A DNA stretch of 64,000 nt from M2408 sp046303515 (GTDB taxonomy: Bacteria; Bacteroidota; Bacteroidia; Flavobacteriales_D; Crocinitomicaceae), in the NCBI GenBank assembly GCA_046303515.1, contig JBKCGI010000158.1, positions 1 to 64,000 of the forward strand, given 5' to 3'. Of the stretch, positions 36,274 through 43,944 are shown one piece after another. Each line of letters begins with the position of its first letter. Position 1 is the stretch's first letter. Made by a program: the position numbers and the translations under genes. A model generated the notes under the pieces. The model saw nothing but the letters and a program-made list of their open reading frames with translations, was not told where the DNA came from and ran no database searches.

Positions 36274-36297
36274 AACACCGATTAAAAACCGGTGTAT
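36274..36297 (-). terminator. Terminator of the small lipoprotein gene
   Basis: ACACCG / CGGTGT around ATTAAAAAC, read on the minus strand into TTTTTTT. It begins 8 nt after the stop at 36305. Confidence 0.85.
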
Positions 36298-36304
36298 ATC
36301 TTAT

Positions 36305-36583
36305 TTAGCCTTTGCCTTTTTTCTTGGTTGCATCTGGATCGTTGTTTGGATCAGTAATTGAACCATCTCCTGAAGTATCACCAGCACCTGTATTTGTATC
36401 TACTGAACCACCTGATGAATTTGCAGCTTTTTCAATTCCTTCATCCTGACTTTTATCATCAGAACCATCCTTCCATTCAACATCAGAAAAACATCCGTGA
36501 GTTCTAGGCGAAATAACCTCTTTCTGACAAGAAGTTACAGCTAAAAGCGACAGCCCAAAAACGATATATGTTATTTTTTTCAT
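36305..36583 (-). CDS. Small acidic lipoprotein
   Basis: From ATG 36583 this is 92 residues with lipobox AVTSC (Cys19) followed by QKEV, then a low-complexity Gly/Asp/Ser/Asn tail ending TKKKGKG. A start at 36610 is in frame but would lie inside the -7 element, so 36583 is preferred. It has its own promoter inside the end of the kinase gene and its own terminator. Function unknown. Confidence 0.65.
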   Translation of the reverse strand: MKKITYIVFGLSLLAVTSCQKEVISPRTHGCFSDVEWKDGSDDKSQDEGIEKAANSSGGSVDTNTGAGDTSGDGSITDPNNDPDATKKKGKG

Positions 36584-36607
36584 GTACTTGAATATCAAAC
36601 TACATAG

Positions 36608-36639
36608 CAAATATATAAATTCTTTTTTAATCTACCAAA
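36608..36639 (-). promoter_or_regulatory. Two-part promoter for the small lipoprotein gene
   Basis: On the minus strand TTTG (36639 to 36636), a 20-nt spacer and TATATTTG (36615 to 36608). The -33 element lies in the last codons of the sensor kinase gene. Confidence 0.65.
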
Positions 36640-39575
36640 TTATTTAAGGGAATTTTGATTAAAACCCTCGTTCCATTGATTAAACGGTTTTCATCCTCTA
36701 TTTGGAAGGGACCATCAAGTTCAAAATCTTGACGTGACAGTTTGTTCAAGAGATTTATCCTTTTTGCAGTAATTTCCATGCCTTGCGACTTATGATCACC
36801 TGCTGAAAGTCCTTTTTTGGCCATACTGTTTTCGATCCCAATTCCATTATCCTCAATCGACACAATTATTTTATCATTTTCTTGTTTTAAAATTATTTTG
36901 ATGAGACCTTTTCTTTCTGTGATAGGCAAAATTCCATGAATAATACTGTTTTCTACAAAAGGTTGGAACAACATAGCGGGAACCTCAATTGATTCCAAAT
37001 CAATATCTCCAGTTTCTATCTGGTAATCGAATCTGTCTTTAAAGCGCATAGATTCCAATGAAAGATATAATTCTAATCGTTCAATTTCTTGTTGAAGTGT
37101 CACTTGATTATTGTTTTCACTTGAGGAATCTAAATTTTTTCGAATTAATTTGGCAAAATTGGTGAGGTATTTATTCGCAGAATATTTATCCTGTGTATTG
37201 ATAAAATATTGAATTGAATTTAGTGAATTGAAGATAAAATGTCTGTTCATACTCGCATTTAAAGACTGCTGTTCCAAAGTCATCAATTTGGTTTTATATT
37301 CCAAAGATTCTTGATAACGTTTTGCTCGCTCTCTATTAATTCTAAAATTAAAATAAGCATAAACAAGTCCTGAAACAACTAATAAAGTGATCGAAATGAA
37401 CCACCAAGTCAAATAGAATACCGGTTTAATATGAATTTCTAACTGATATTCTTTTGAAAAGGTATTTAAGCCATTTCTTGCTCTGATGTGCAAAGTGTAT
37501 GTTCCAGAAGGCAAATTGGATAAGTTAACCAAACTAGAGTTAAAAGTAGAGGTCCATTTTTCATCTAAACCCTCTAACCAATACTCATATTTTAAGTCTT
37601 GATAGTTTTTTAACTGCACTCCATCTAGCTCAATAATTAAATTGTTTTTATTGTGAGGTAAATCTAAATTTGAAGGAAGTCCAAATGCATTCAAATTTTT
37701 TGCATAATCTGTAAAATTATCACTGTCAAAGTTGATTTTAATTCCAATTACATTCAGATCAGGGACAACCGTTTGCATCTTATCAATAGACTCAGTATTG
37801 AAACGCACAAGGCCAGAAGCTGTTCCAAACCACAAAAGACCATTTTTGTCAATTGCGCTTGAATTTATATTCGTTTCTAAATTAACTACACCTTCTTCAA
37901 TGCCAAAATGATAAACTTTTGCATTCAGTCTTTTCTGCAAATTTTTTAAAACATACAAACCATTATTTGTACCCACAAATAATTTTGAATCATAAAAATT
38001 GATAAAGTTGATAAAGTTGGAAGCTGGCAAATCAGATAAAAACATTTTTTTAATCACTTTTCCATCGGTCCAAAAAAGTCCATCCTCTGTACCAATCCAT
38101 AAGGCATTATTACCATCTTCCTTCAAAGAATACGTTGTTAATTTGAGATTAAGAAAGCGTTTAAAACTTCCATTTTTGTACTCAAAAAGTCCACCATCTG
38201 TTGCACATATAATTTTACTTTTAAATACAACAATGTTTCTAATTGTACCAACTGAACTGGAACTAAATTTTGGAGAAAAGGCCTTAACTTGTCCGTTTTT
38301 TATGATTGAAATTCCTGATGATCCTCCAACTAAAATCGAACCGTTTTTCAAATGATAAAAGCAGGTAACTTTTGTTCCGGGTGCCCCTTGTGCTTCATTA
38401 AATTCTTCCGTTTTAGTGAGATTGGTTTTAAATAAGCCATTGGCGGTTCCAATCCAAATATTTTGCTGTGCATCCCGCGTCGACGACCAAATACAATTTT
38501 TCTTCAGCGGCAAATCTTGAAAGTTAATTCCATTATAGATAATCTCGCCATTGTCGTAGGATCCAAATAAAATAGTGTTTTTATCCAACGCTAATGTACT
38601 TGTAATTAGATCACTAGAAATACCATTCCTCTTACTGAAATATACCATTTGAGTACCGGCAAAGCGAAATAAGCCTTTTCCATCAGAGCCAATCCAAATT
38701 GTGCCATTTTTATCTTCATAAACTAGATTACAAGCATTAAACGGCAGTCCGAGCTCCTCGTTTATGATTTCAATTTGGCCATTCGCTTTTTTAAAAATCA
38801 CACCATCTGCGCAACTCGACCAAAAATTACCTTTCGAATCAAATAAACAAGAGTTTAAATAAACCTGTGATAATAGTTTATTTTCAATTTCAAATTTTTT
38901 CTCATTTGGCTTAAAAATAATTACATCGCCCTCAGTAGTAGTTAGATAAAGTTGACTTTGATGCAATGATATTCCTGTTAAATTGAGTTCCTGCTCATTT
39001 TTAATTTTGATGAAAGATTTTAAATCTTGCGTTTTCACTAAACCTGCTCGCGTGGCTATATACAAAGTGTTATTGAAAATTTCTAAATCACGTACACGAT
39101 TTAAATCATCAGTCGTCAATGGAATAGGGAAAAGTTTATTTTTCTCCAATACATACAATCCATTACCGTTTGTTGCGATAATGATCTTATTTTGAAAGGC
39201 TAAAATTTTACTAACATCAATATTTTTGAATTTTTCACCAAAAGACCAGGTGTTAAATTTGCTTCCTTTGTATAGTGATAACCCGCCACGATGACCAATC
39301 CACAATTTATCATTTTGAGAAAAAAGGGCAGTAATTCGATTGTTTAAAATTCCATCTTCTGTCGAAAAATTTTGAAAGGATACACCATTGAAGCGACTTA
39401 ATCCACCTAAAGTTCCAATCCACAAGTATCCATTTTTATCTTCTGTAATTGCTTTAACTTGAGTTTGAGCCAATCCTTGCGGAATGGAATAATTTGTAAA
39501 TGAATAACTTTGACTGAGACCTATTCTAAAAGTTAAAACAAAAAGTAAAAGAATAAAAATTCTCATTTTAAGCAT
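36627..39575 (-). CDS. Two-component sensor: periplasmic beta-propeller, Y_Y_Y domain and LytS-type histidine kinase
   Basis: The 982-residue protein has a signal peptide, many Reg_prop propeller repeats (ITEDKNGYLWIGTLGGLSRF, VYEDKNGTIWIGSDGKGLFRF, AIDKNGLLWFGTASGLVRF; about 25-600), a Y_Y_Y domain (YEYWLEGLDEKWTS, GTYTLHIRARN; about 645-705), one TM helix (about 715-740), a His_kinase domain with phospho-acceptor His779 in MNRHFIFNSLNSIQYF, and HATPase motifs (FVENSIIHG, DNGIGI). It overlaps or abuts the upstream LytTR gene (ATG 39575 or 39566 against stop 39568), so the two form one signalling pair. The ligand is unknown. Confidence 0.92.
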   Translation of the reverse strand: MLKMRIFILLLFVLTFRIGLSQSYSFTNYSIPQGLAQTQVKAITEDKNGYLWIGTLGGLSRFNGVSFQNFSTEDGILNNRITALFSQNDKLWIGHRGGLSLYKGSKFNTWSFGEKFKNIDVSKILAFQNKIIIATNGNGLYVLEKNKLFPIPLTTDDLNRVRDLEIFNNTLYIATRAGLVKTQDLKSFIKIKNEQELNLTGISLHQSQLYLTTTEGDVIIFKPNEKKFEIENKLLSQVYLNSCLFDSKGNFWSSCADGVIFKKANGQIEIINEELGLPFNACNLVYEDKNGTIWIGSDGKGLFRFAGTQMVYFSKRNGISSDLITSTLALDKNTILFGSYDNGEIIYNGINFQDLPLKKNCIWSSTRDAQQNIWIGTANGLFKTNLTKTEEFNEAQGAPGTKVTCFYHLKNGSILVGGSSGISIIKNGQVKAFSPKFSSSSVGTIRNIVVFKSKIICATDGGLFEYKNGSFKRFLNLKLTTYSLKEDGNNALWIGTEDGLFWTDGKVIKKMFLSDLPASNFINFINFYDSKLFVGTNNGLYVLKNLQKRLNAKVYHFGIEEGVVNLETNINSSAIDKNGLLWFGTASGLVRFNTESIDKMQTVVPDLNVIGIKINFDSDNFTDYAKNLNAFGLPSNLDLPHNKNNLIIELDGVQLKNYQDLKYEYWLEGLDEKWTSTFNSSLVNLSNLPSGTYTLHIRARNGLNTFSKEYQLEIHIKPVFYLTWWFISITLLVVSGLVYAYFNFRINRERAKRYQESLEYKTKLMTLEQQSLNASMNRHFIFNSLNSIQYFINTQDKYSANKYLTNFAKLIRKNLDSSSENNNQVTLQQEIERLELYLSLESMRFKDRFDYQIETGDIDLESIEVPAMLFQPFVENSIIHGILPITERKGLIKIILKQENDKIIVSIEDNGIGIENSMAKKGLSAGDHKSQGMEITAKRINLLNKLSRQDFELDGPFQIEDENRLINGTRVLIKIPLNNLVD

Positions 39576-40347
39576 TGTCTTTTAACATTTTTACAAATTC
39601 AGTTACGCGGTTTCTTGCCACGGGAACTTTTAAACCGCCTTTTAACACTGCAAAATGTCCATCTTCATTTAAATATTCGGTCAAGCGACTCAAATTAATA
39701 ATATGTGATTTGTGTACCCTGAAAAATTTACTTGGATCTAAAATATGCTCGTAAATTTTTAAAGTTCGCGTATCTAAATAACGTGTGCCGTCTTCAAAAT
39801 AAATTGTAGTGCAATTGCCATTTGCCTCTAAATGAGTGATCGTATTGTCTTCTACAATTTTTAGTCCTTTGGTATGACTAATTGCGATTCTATTTGTCTT
39901 TTTATTGTGCAATAAAGTCTGCGACAAATCCTTTAGTGAACGAAAATAGGTAACAAAATTTTGAGGATCATCAGAGAATAGTTTTTTGGCCTCAACAATC
40001 TTTTCTACAGCCGTTTTTAAATCGTCTATATCAATTGGTTTCAATAAATAATAAACGGCACTAGCATTAAATGCCTTGATAGCATAATCTTTAAAAGCGG
40101 TTACAAAAACCACCAAAAAATCTTTGTTTTCAACCTCTTCAAGTAACTCAAAACCTTCTGCACCACTTGGCATTCGGATATCCAAAAACACAACATCTGG
40201 TTTTGAAGTTTCGATTATCGCTTTGGCTTGTTCTTTGCCTGAAGCCTCACCAATCACTTCAATATCAGGACAGTAATCGTTCAGTAACATTTGAAGATTT
40301 TTACGTGCAAATTCTTCGTCGTCTATGATAAGTGCTCTCAGATTCAT
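39568..40347 (-). CDS. LytTR-family response regulator
   Basis: A 259-residue regulator with a receiver domain (IIDDEEFARKNLQ, phospho-acceptor Asp56 in VVFLDIRMPSGAEG, then VVFVTAF and LLKPID) and a C-terminal LytTR DNA-binding domain (about 150-259; THLEANGNCTTIYFEDGTRYL, FFRVHKSHIINL). It is encoded just before and coupled to the beta-propeller kinase. The usual LytTR target would be paired 9-bp direct repeats upstream of a target promoter; none was identified here. Confidence 0.93.
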   Translation of the reverse strand: MNLRALIIDDEEFARKNLQMLLNDYCPDIEVIGEASGKEQAKAIIETSKPDVVFLDIRMPSGAEGFELLEEVENKDFLVVFVTAFKDYAIKAFNASAVYYLLKPIDIDDLKTAVEKIVEAKKLFSDDPQNFVTYFRSLKDLSQTLLHNKKTNRIAISHTKGLKIVEDNTITHLEANGNCTTIYFEDGTRYLDTRTLKIYEHILDPSKFFRVHKSHIINLSRLTEYLNEDGHFAVLKGGLKVPVARNRVTEFVKMLKDNA

Positions 40348-40674
40348 AATTATAGTTTTAAGTGTTGCTTAAATGTAGGATTTAAAATTAGAATTAATTT
40401 TTGAAATACTACACTTCAATCAATTAAAAAACACTTAATGGTAATTTCATAACAGTTTAATAAATGATTTTACCCTTTTAAGTTATTTTTTTCGAGGGAG
40501 AAAAATATGGCTGTAAATTAGCAACATAAACTAAAGGAATATTTATGAAAAATCTTACTCAAAAAAACATTTGTTTCGCTTGGATTTTTATTGATAATGG
40601 AAATTGATTTATGCGAAACTATATCAAATTTAAATAAATGAATGAATTAAGACTTGCAATTTGCAGGTCTTTTT
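40348..40674. other. Intergenic region with a possible minute transcription unit
   Basis: In the 327 bases before the LytTR gene I see a TAAATTAG element (40514-40521) followed by CA, an AAAGGA ribosome-binding sequence (40534-40539), a 20-codon ORF and a terminator, all on the plus strand. The rest is very AT-rich with no other signal. Confidence 0.5.
40545..40607 (+). CDS. 20-codon ORF, possible gene remnant
   Basis: ATG 40545 to TGA 40607 encodes MKNLTQKNICFAWIFIDNGN. It is preceded by a good ribosome-binding sequence and a variant -7 element and followed by a terminator at 40651. The N-terminus looks like the first half of a signal peptide, which breaks off. A shift to the next frame at the poly-T would continue LLIMEIDLCETISNLNK. 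It may be the remains of a secreted-protein gene with an internal deletion, or a small RNA gene. Confidence 0.3.
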   Translation: MKNLTQKNICFAWIFIDNGN

Positions 40675-40678
40675 TTAT
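40651..40678 (+). terminator. Terminator of the minute transcription unit
   Basis: GACTTGCAA / TTGCAGGTC (one G-U pair) followed by TTTTTTT on the plus strand. No larger plus-strand gene lies upstream that would need it. The T-run abuts the end of the minus-strand gene at 40675. Confidence 0.8.
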
Positions 40679-40920
40679 GCCTTTTTTGCGAAAATTCCTT
40701 TTAAGAAATTTAGAATTTGCTTTCTAAAAATGAACATGATAATCAAATATGGAATAATCATTAAATAAATGATACCAGAATTGATATTTGACCCAAAGGA
40801 AGATTCATCCATTTCTGAACCTTGTTCAGCAACCAGCTTGCATTGAGAGCAACCTTGCGCCAAGATATTTTGACCAAAGAAAATGATCGTCAAAAATGCG
40901 AAAAAAAGTTTCTTTTTCAT
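40675..40920 (-). CDS. Small exported/membrane protein with CxxC
   Basis: The 81-residue protein has a signal peptide (MKKKLFFAFLTIIFFGQNILAQ), a short extracytoplasmic part with GCSQCKLVAEQ (Cys pair) and NINSGIIYLM, and a C-terminal transmembrane helix (about 50-66) with a basic tail. The GCSQC and N-x2-SGIIYLM pattern is recalled from conserved small proteins of Bacteroidota without a firm function. The -7 element ends 4 nt before the ATG. Confidence 0.7.
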   Translation of the reverse strand: MKKKLFFAFLTIIFFGQNILAQGCSQCKLVAEQGSEMDESSFGSNINSGIIYLMIIPYLIIMFIFRKQILNFLKGIFAKKA

Positions 40921-40924
40921 AGCA

Positions 40925-40932
40925 CAAAATTA
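40925..40932 (-). promoter_or_regulatory. -7 element TAATTTTG, 4 nt before the ATG of the CxxC membrane protein
   Basis: On the minus strand TAATTTTG, then TGCT, then ATG (40920). The gap equals that of gpmI and thiL and predicts a leaderless mRNA. Confidence 0.55.
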
Positions 40933-40973
40933 CCTAAAAATATTGTATTAATTTTACACAAAAATTAAAAATT

Positions 40974-41564
40974 ATGTTTAAATTTTTCACTGGTTTCAAT
41001 TTCAATGATATGTTAAAAGCAACAATAGTTTTGTTTGCGGTTATTGATGTAATTGGTTCAATACCAACAATATTGAAAATTAAAGAACGATCTGGTGAAA
41101 TTCATTCCTTTCAAGCAAGTATCGTTGCCTTAGGAATCATGATTGGCTTTTTGATTTTTGGAGAAAGTATTCTTCAGTTATTTGGTGTTGATGTGAAATC
41201 TTTTGCTGTTGCTGGTTCTATTCTTTTATTTGCTTTAAGTGCTGAAATGATATTAGGTGTAAAATTATTCAACGACCACGGAACGAGCAAAACAGCAAGT
41301 ATTGTTCCGTTGGCTTTTCCTATATTAGCTGGAGCAGGAACCATGACCACCTTGATATCTTTACGTGCTGAATTTGAATACATCAATATCGTCCTTGCAA
41401 TTTTAATTAATATTGCAATCGTTTACATTGTATTAAAATTAAGTGCTCGAATCGAACGACTATTAGGGGAAGGAGGAATCGAGATTTTGAAAAAAGTTTT
41501 TGGAATAATTCTTTTAGCAATCGCTGTGAAATTATTTACAACCAATATTAAAGCTTTATTTTAA
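40974..41564 (+). CDS. MarC family integral membrane protein
   Basis: The 196-residue protein has six hydrophobic helices and MarC motifs: LFAVIDVIGSIPTIL (20-34), VAGSILLFALSAEMILG and VPLAFPILAGAGTMTTLISL. MarC/UPF0056 proteins are inner-membrane proteins of unknown function; the name reflects an early, disputed link to antibiotic resistance. The gene is divergent from the small CxxC protein gene, and its end overlaps the next, convergent gene by 9 nt. Confidence 0.9.
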   Translation: MFKFFTGFNFNDMLKATIVLFAVIDVIGSIPTILKIKERSGEIHSFQASIVALGIMIGFLIFGESILQLFGVDVKSFAVAGSILLFALSAEMILGVKLFNDHGTSKTASIVPLAFPILAGAGTMTTLISLRAEFEYINIVLAILINIAIVYIVLKLSARIERLLGEGGIEILKKVFGIILLAIAVKLFTTNIKALF

Positions 41565-42221
41565 ACTTTTCATTTTACGTTCTGTCTCCGCAACTTTTTC
41601 TTGTTGTGTTTTGATAGATGCTTTTTGCTTATCTTGGTTACTAACGTTTTCTTTGATTTTATTCTCCGCCTCAGCAATTTTGCGTTTGTAATCTTCAATG
41701 TCTTCCTCTAAATTTTTCTTGTCCTTCTCTAATCCTCTTTGCGTTTTTTCGAGATCTGACAAGTCATCTTTATTTTTCTCCAACTCAGTTTCAACACATT
41801 TCATTCCTGTTTCTTTGGCAAACTGTGTAATTCTCTCAGTCATTGCTTTAAATTGCTCTGAATGTTCTCTGCTTGATAAATAGGCTCCACCTAAATCTAT
41901 TGCAAATGCCACTTTAAAATTTCCTTCTGAAACAGTGATTATTCTAGCAAAAGCATCAAATGGTTTTGGACCCATGAATTTTGTCGTACCTTGCGTCATG
42001 GTATATTCGTCGCCTTTTGAATCAAATTTTCCGTTCCAATCTTTCAATTCACTCTTCAATTGTTTTTCAATAATATCCTTATTCCCATAAGGAATTGTAA
42101 CAACGATTGAATTTTTTGAACCTAAAGCAAAGGATTGAATTTCTTCACTTAGGCGCACATCGTTTTGGGCAAAAACAGTAATTGAAACAAAAGCTAACAA
42201 GCTTAAAAAGAGATTTTTCAT
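41556..42221 (-). CDS. Secreted protein with C-terminal coiled coil
   Basis: From ATG 42221 the 221-residue product has a signal peptide (MKNLFLSLLAFVSITVFAQ), a small globular part (NSIVVTIPYGNKDIIEKQLKS, KFMGPKPFDAFARI) and a long coiled coil (about 135-221, rich in E/K heptads). A start at 42272 would add a Cys-rich leader that crosses the -7 element, so it is rejected. I recall similar Bacteroidota hypothetical proteins of the periplasm. It follows the ECF cluster but has its own promoter element. Confidence 0.7.
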   Translation of the reverse strand: MKNLFLSLLAFVSITVFAQNDVRLSEEIQSFALGSKNSIVVTIPYGNKDIIEKQLKSELKDWNGKFDSKGDEYTMTQGTTKFMGPKPFDAFARIITVSEGNFKVAFAIDLGGAYLSSREHSEQFKAMTERITQFAKETGMKCVETELEKNKDDLSDLEKTQRGLEKDKKNLEEDIEDYKRKIAEAENKIKENVSNQDKQKASIKTQQEKVAETERKMKSLK

Positions 42222-42267
42222 TTTTATTTTTTTTGTAAAAATAGTAAAAAAATAGCAGCAAAAGATA

Positions 42268-42283
42268 CACAAATTTATTTGTG
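42268..42283 (-). promoter_or_regulatory. -7 element inside a 16-bp inverted repeat
   Basis: CACAAAT-TT-ATTTGTG is a 7+2+7 inverted repeat. Its minus strand contains TAAATTTG (42277 to 42270), a match to TAnnTTTG, so a repressor bound here could block the coiled-coil protein gene. It may instead be a weak hairpin after the Spy-like gene, whose stop is at 42286. Confidence 0.4.
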
Positions 42284-42285
42284 CA

Positions 42286-42777
42286 TTATTTCTTTGGTTC
42301 TACTTTTTCGTCGCGTCGTTTTTTAAGTTCTTTAACTAATTTTTGCTTAAAATCTTTTTCCACTTTTAATAATTTTGTGGCTTTTTTATATCCAATTACA
42401 GCTGCGATTTTGGTATAATAATCTTTCCGAATAGTTGTTTGGGCGATGTCGTTATCAAAAAGTTTATTTACATTTTTTTTGAAATCTTCATCTGTAAATG
42501 TTTCAACATTATTGGATAAATCGTCGATAACCTTTTTGTTTTCCTTGCGATTGTTTTTTAATTTCAATTCCATTTCATTGTACACAGGCCAAAATTTTTC
42601 ACTTTCGGCAACTGTCAAATTCAATTGTTCCGTAATGTATGCAATTTTTAGCTGCTTAATTTTTTCGCCACGCTTTGGCCCTTTTTCTTGTGCAAATAAA
42701 TTAATGTTAATGACACTTAAGAGTACGATTATTAAAATTGCACTAATCTTTTTTGAATAATATTTTTTTGTTTTCAT
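42286..42777 (-). CDS. Spy-like periplasmic protein of an ECF sigma cluster
   Basis: The 163-residue protein has a signal anchor or signal peptide (about 10-29, ending NLFAQ) and a highly charged helical body with LNLTVAESEKFWPVYNEMELKLK, the LTxxQ/Spy-like helical hairpin. In Bacteroidota such genes follow ECF sigma and anti-sigma genes and are often annotated as sensor of ECF-type sigma factor. Here it is 11 nt behind the anti-sigma-like gene. Confidence 0.75.
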   Translation of the reverse strand: MKTKKYYSKKISAILIIVLLSVININLFAQEKGPKRGEKIKQLKIAYITEQLNLTVAESEKFWPVYNEMELKLKNNRKENKKVIDDLSNNVETFTDEDFKKNVNKLFDNDIAQTTIRKDYYTKIAAVIGYKKATKLLKVEKDFKQKLVKELKKRRDEKVEPKK

Positions 42778-42788
42778 TTGTTTAAAAT

Positions 42789-43295
42789 TTATTGTGTTAT
42801 TTCAATTTCTTCGATGTCAAAATCTTCACTGTTCACATAGGAATAAATTTCATCAAAACTGAGTTCGTTTAAAATTTCCTCTGAACTTTTATAGCCTTCC
42901 AAGGAAGCGATTTGTACATTTTTGTCAATAATATTTTCTTGTTTCAAAATAGGTTTATCCTTGATTACAGTTTGAGATTTCACATCAATTTCAGGAAGCT
43001 CTTCCACCTTAATTTCATCCTCATTTTCTTGGATGTAGTTTTTAATTTCTTCTGAACTTAAATGTGATAATGTTTCTTTGTTCGAGTTGTTGAAATTCAA
43101 GGTTAACAGAATTAAAATTGCCGCTGCAGCGCTTGAAATTGCCCAAAAAAGAGGTTTTAAATAAAACACCTTAGTACGTGGATGTTTCTTGATTTCTTGC
43201 ATCATTTGGGCAGAAAATTGCTCAAAGTAAGCAGCATCCATTTGAATCTCCTTTTTAACTTTTATATTTTCTAATATGTTATTTTTTGTTTCCAT
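42789..43295 (-). CDS. Putative anti-sigma factor (single-pass membrane protein)
   Basis: The 168-residue protein has an N-terminal cytoplasmic segment (MDAAYFEQFSAQMMQEIKKH), one TM helix (about 48-66, FWAISSAAAAILILLTLNF) and an acidic extracytoplasmic tail ending in short ExI repeats. Its place between an ECF sigma gene (14 nt upstream) and a Spy-like gene indicates an anti-sigma role. It lacks a recognisable zinc-binding HxxxCxxC motif. Confidence 0.75.
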   Translation of the reverse strand: METKNNILENIKVKKEIQMDAAYFEQFSAQMMQEIKKHPRTKVFYLKPLFWAISSAAAAILILLTLNFNNSNKETLSHLSSEEIKNYIQENEDEIKVEELPEIDVKSQTVIKDKPILKQENIIDKNVQIASLEGYKSSEEILNELSFDEIYSYVNSEDFDIEEIEITQ

Positions 43296-43309
43296 TTGCT
43301 TTTTGACAT

Positions 43310-43885
43310 TTAAAAAGATGAAAGGTTTAATTCTCGCAATAATATTTCTTCAATTTTTTGCACCGCTATATGATAACTTGCTTTTAAAGCACCTTCAGAG
43401 GTATTCAGTTTAGCAGAAATTTCAGAATATTTCAAATCCTCAAAAAACTTCATTTGAAAAACCAAGGCTTGTTTATCAGGAAGTGAATTCACTGCTTTCA
43501 TAAGTGATTTTTGAACTTCTTCTTCCGAAAAATTATCTAAAACATGATGTCCTGCTATAATTTCTATAAAACTAGTGTCAACATCCACAGTTCTGTGTCG
43601 TTTTTCTGCTTGTAAAAAATTCAAACTTTCGTTGCGAGCAATTCTAAAAATCCATGTGAAAAGCGAAGATTCTTGTTTAAAATCGTCTAAATTCTTCCAT
43701 ATTTTTATCCAAACGTTTTGTAACACGTCGTTTGTTTCTTCGTGATTTCGAGTAATTTTTTTGATGTGATAATAAAGCGGTTCACTGTATTTTTTCAACA
43801 AGGCTGCGAAAACTTTTTCAGCGTTTTTCTCACTTTGCTTGAACAAAGTGATTAATTCTTGATCTGAAAAATTTTCTTGTTGCAT
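43310..43885 (-). CDS. ECF-family RNA polymerase sigma factor
   Basis: The 191-residue sigma factor has region 2 (HEETNDVLQNVWIKIWKNLDDF, FTWIFRIARNESLNFL; about 42-85) and region 4 (VNSLPDKQALVFQMKFFEDLKYSEISAKLNTSEGALKASYH, interrupted across the HTH; about 130-175). It heads the sigma / anti-sigma / Spy-like cluster on the minus strand. A -7 element lies 19 nt upstream, which may be housekeeping or autoregulated. Confidence 0.92.
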   Translation of the reverse strand: MQQENFSDQELITLFKQSEKNAEKVFAALLKKYSEPLYYHIKKITRNHEETNDVLQNVWIKIWKNLDDFKQESSLFTWIFRIARNESLNFLQAEKRHRTVDVDTSFIEIIAGHHVLDNFSEEEVQKSLMKAVNSLPDKQALVFQMKFFEDLKYSEISAKLNTSEGALKASYHIAVQKIEEILLRELNLSSF

Positions 43886-43904
43886 ATTGTGCTTTCTTCT
43901 TTGA

Positions 43905-43912
43905 CAAAACTA
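43905..43912 (-). promoter_or_regulatory. -7 element TAGTTTTG for the ECF sigma cluster
   Basis: CAAAACTA on the plus strand reads TAGTTTTG on the minus strand, followed by TC, 19 nt before the ATG at 43885. No -33 element was found at 18-22 nt. Confidence 0.5.
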
Positions 43913-43944
43913 ATCTAAAAAGGTTTAATTGAAATTTAAAAAAA

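Noticed and set aside
36584..36610. Longer N-terminus of the small acidic lipoprotein
   Set aside because: The upstream ATG lies inside a well-placed two-part promoter.
42222..42272. Longer N-terminus of the coiled-coil protein
   Set aside because: The extension crosses the -7 element, and Met at 42221 begins a normal signal peptide.
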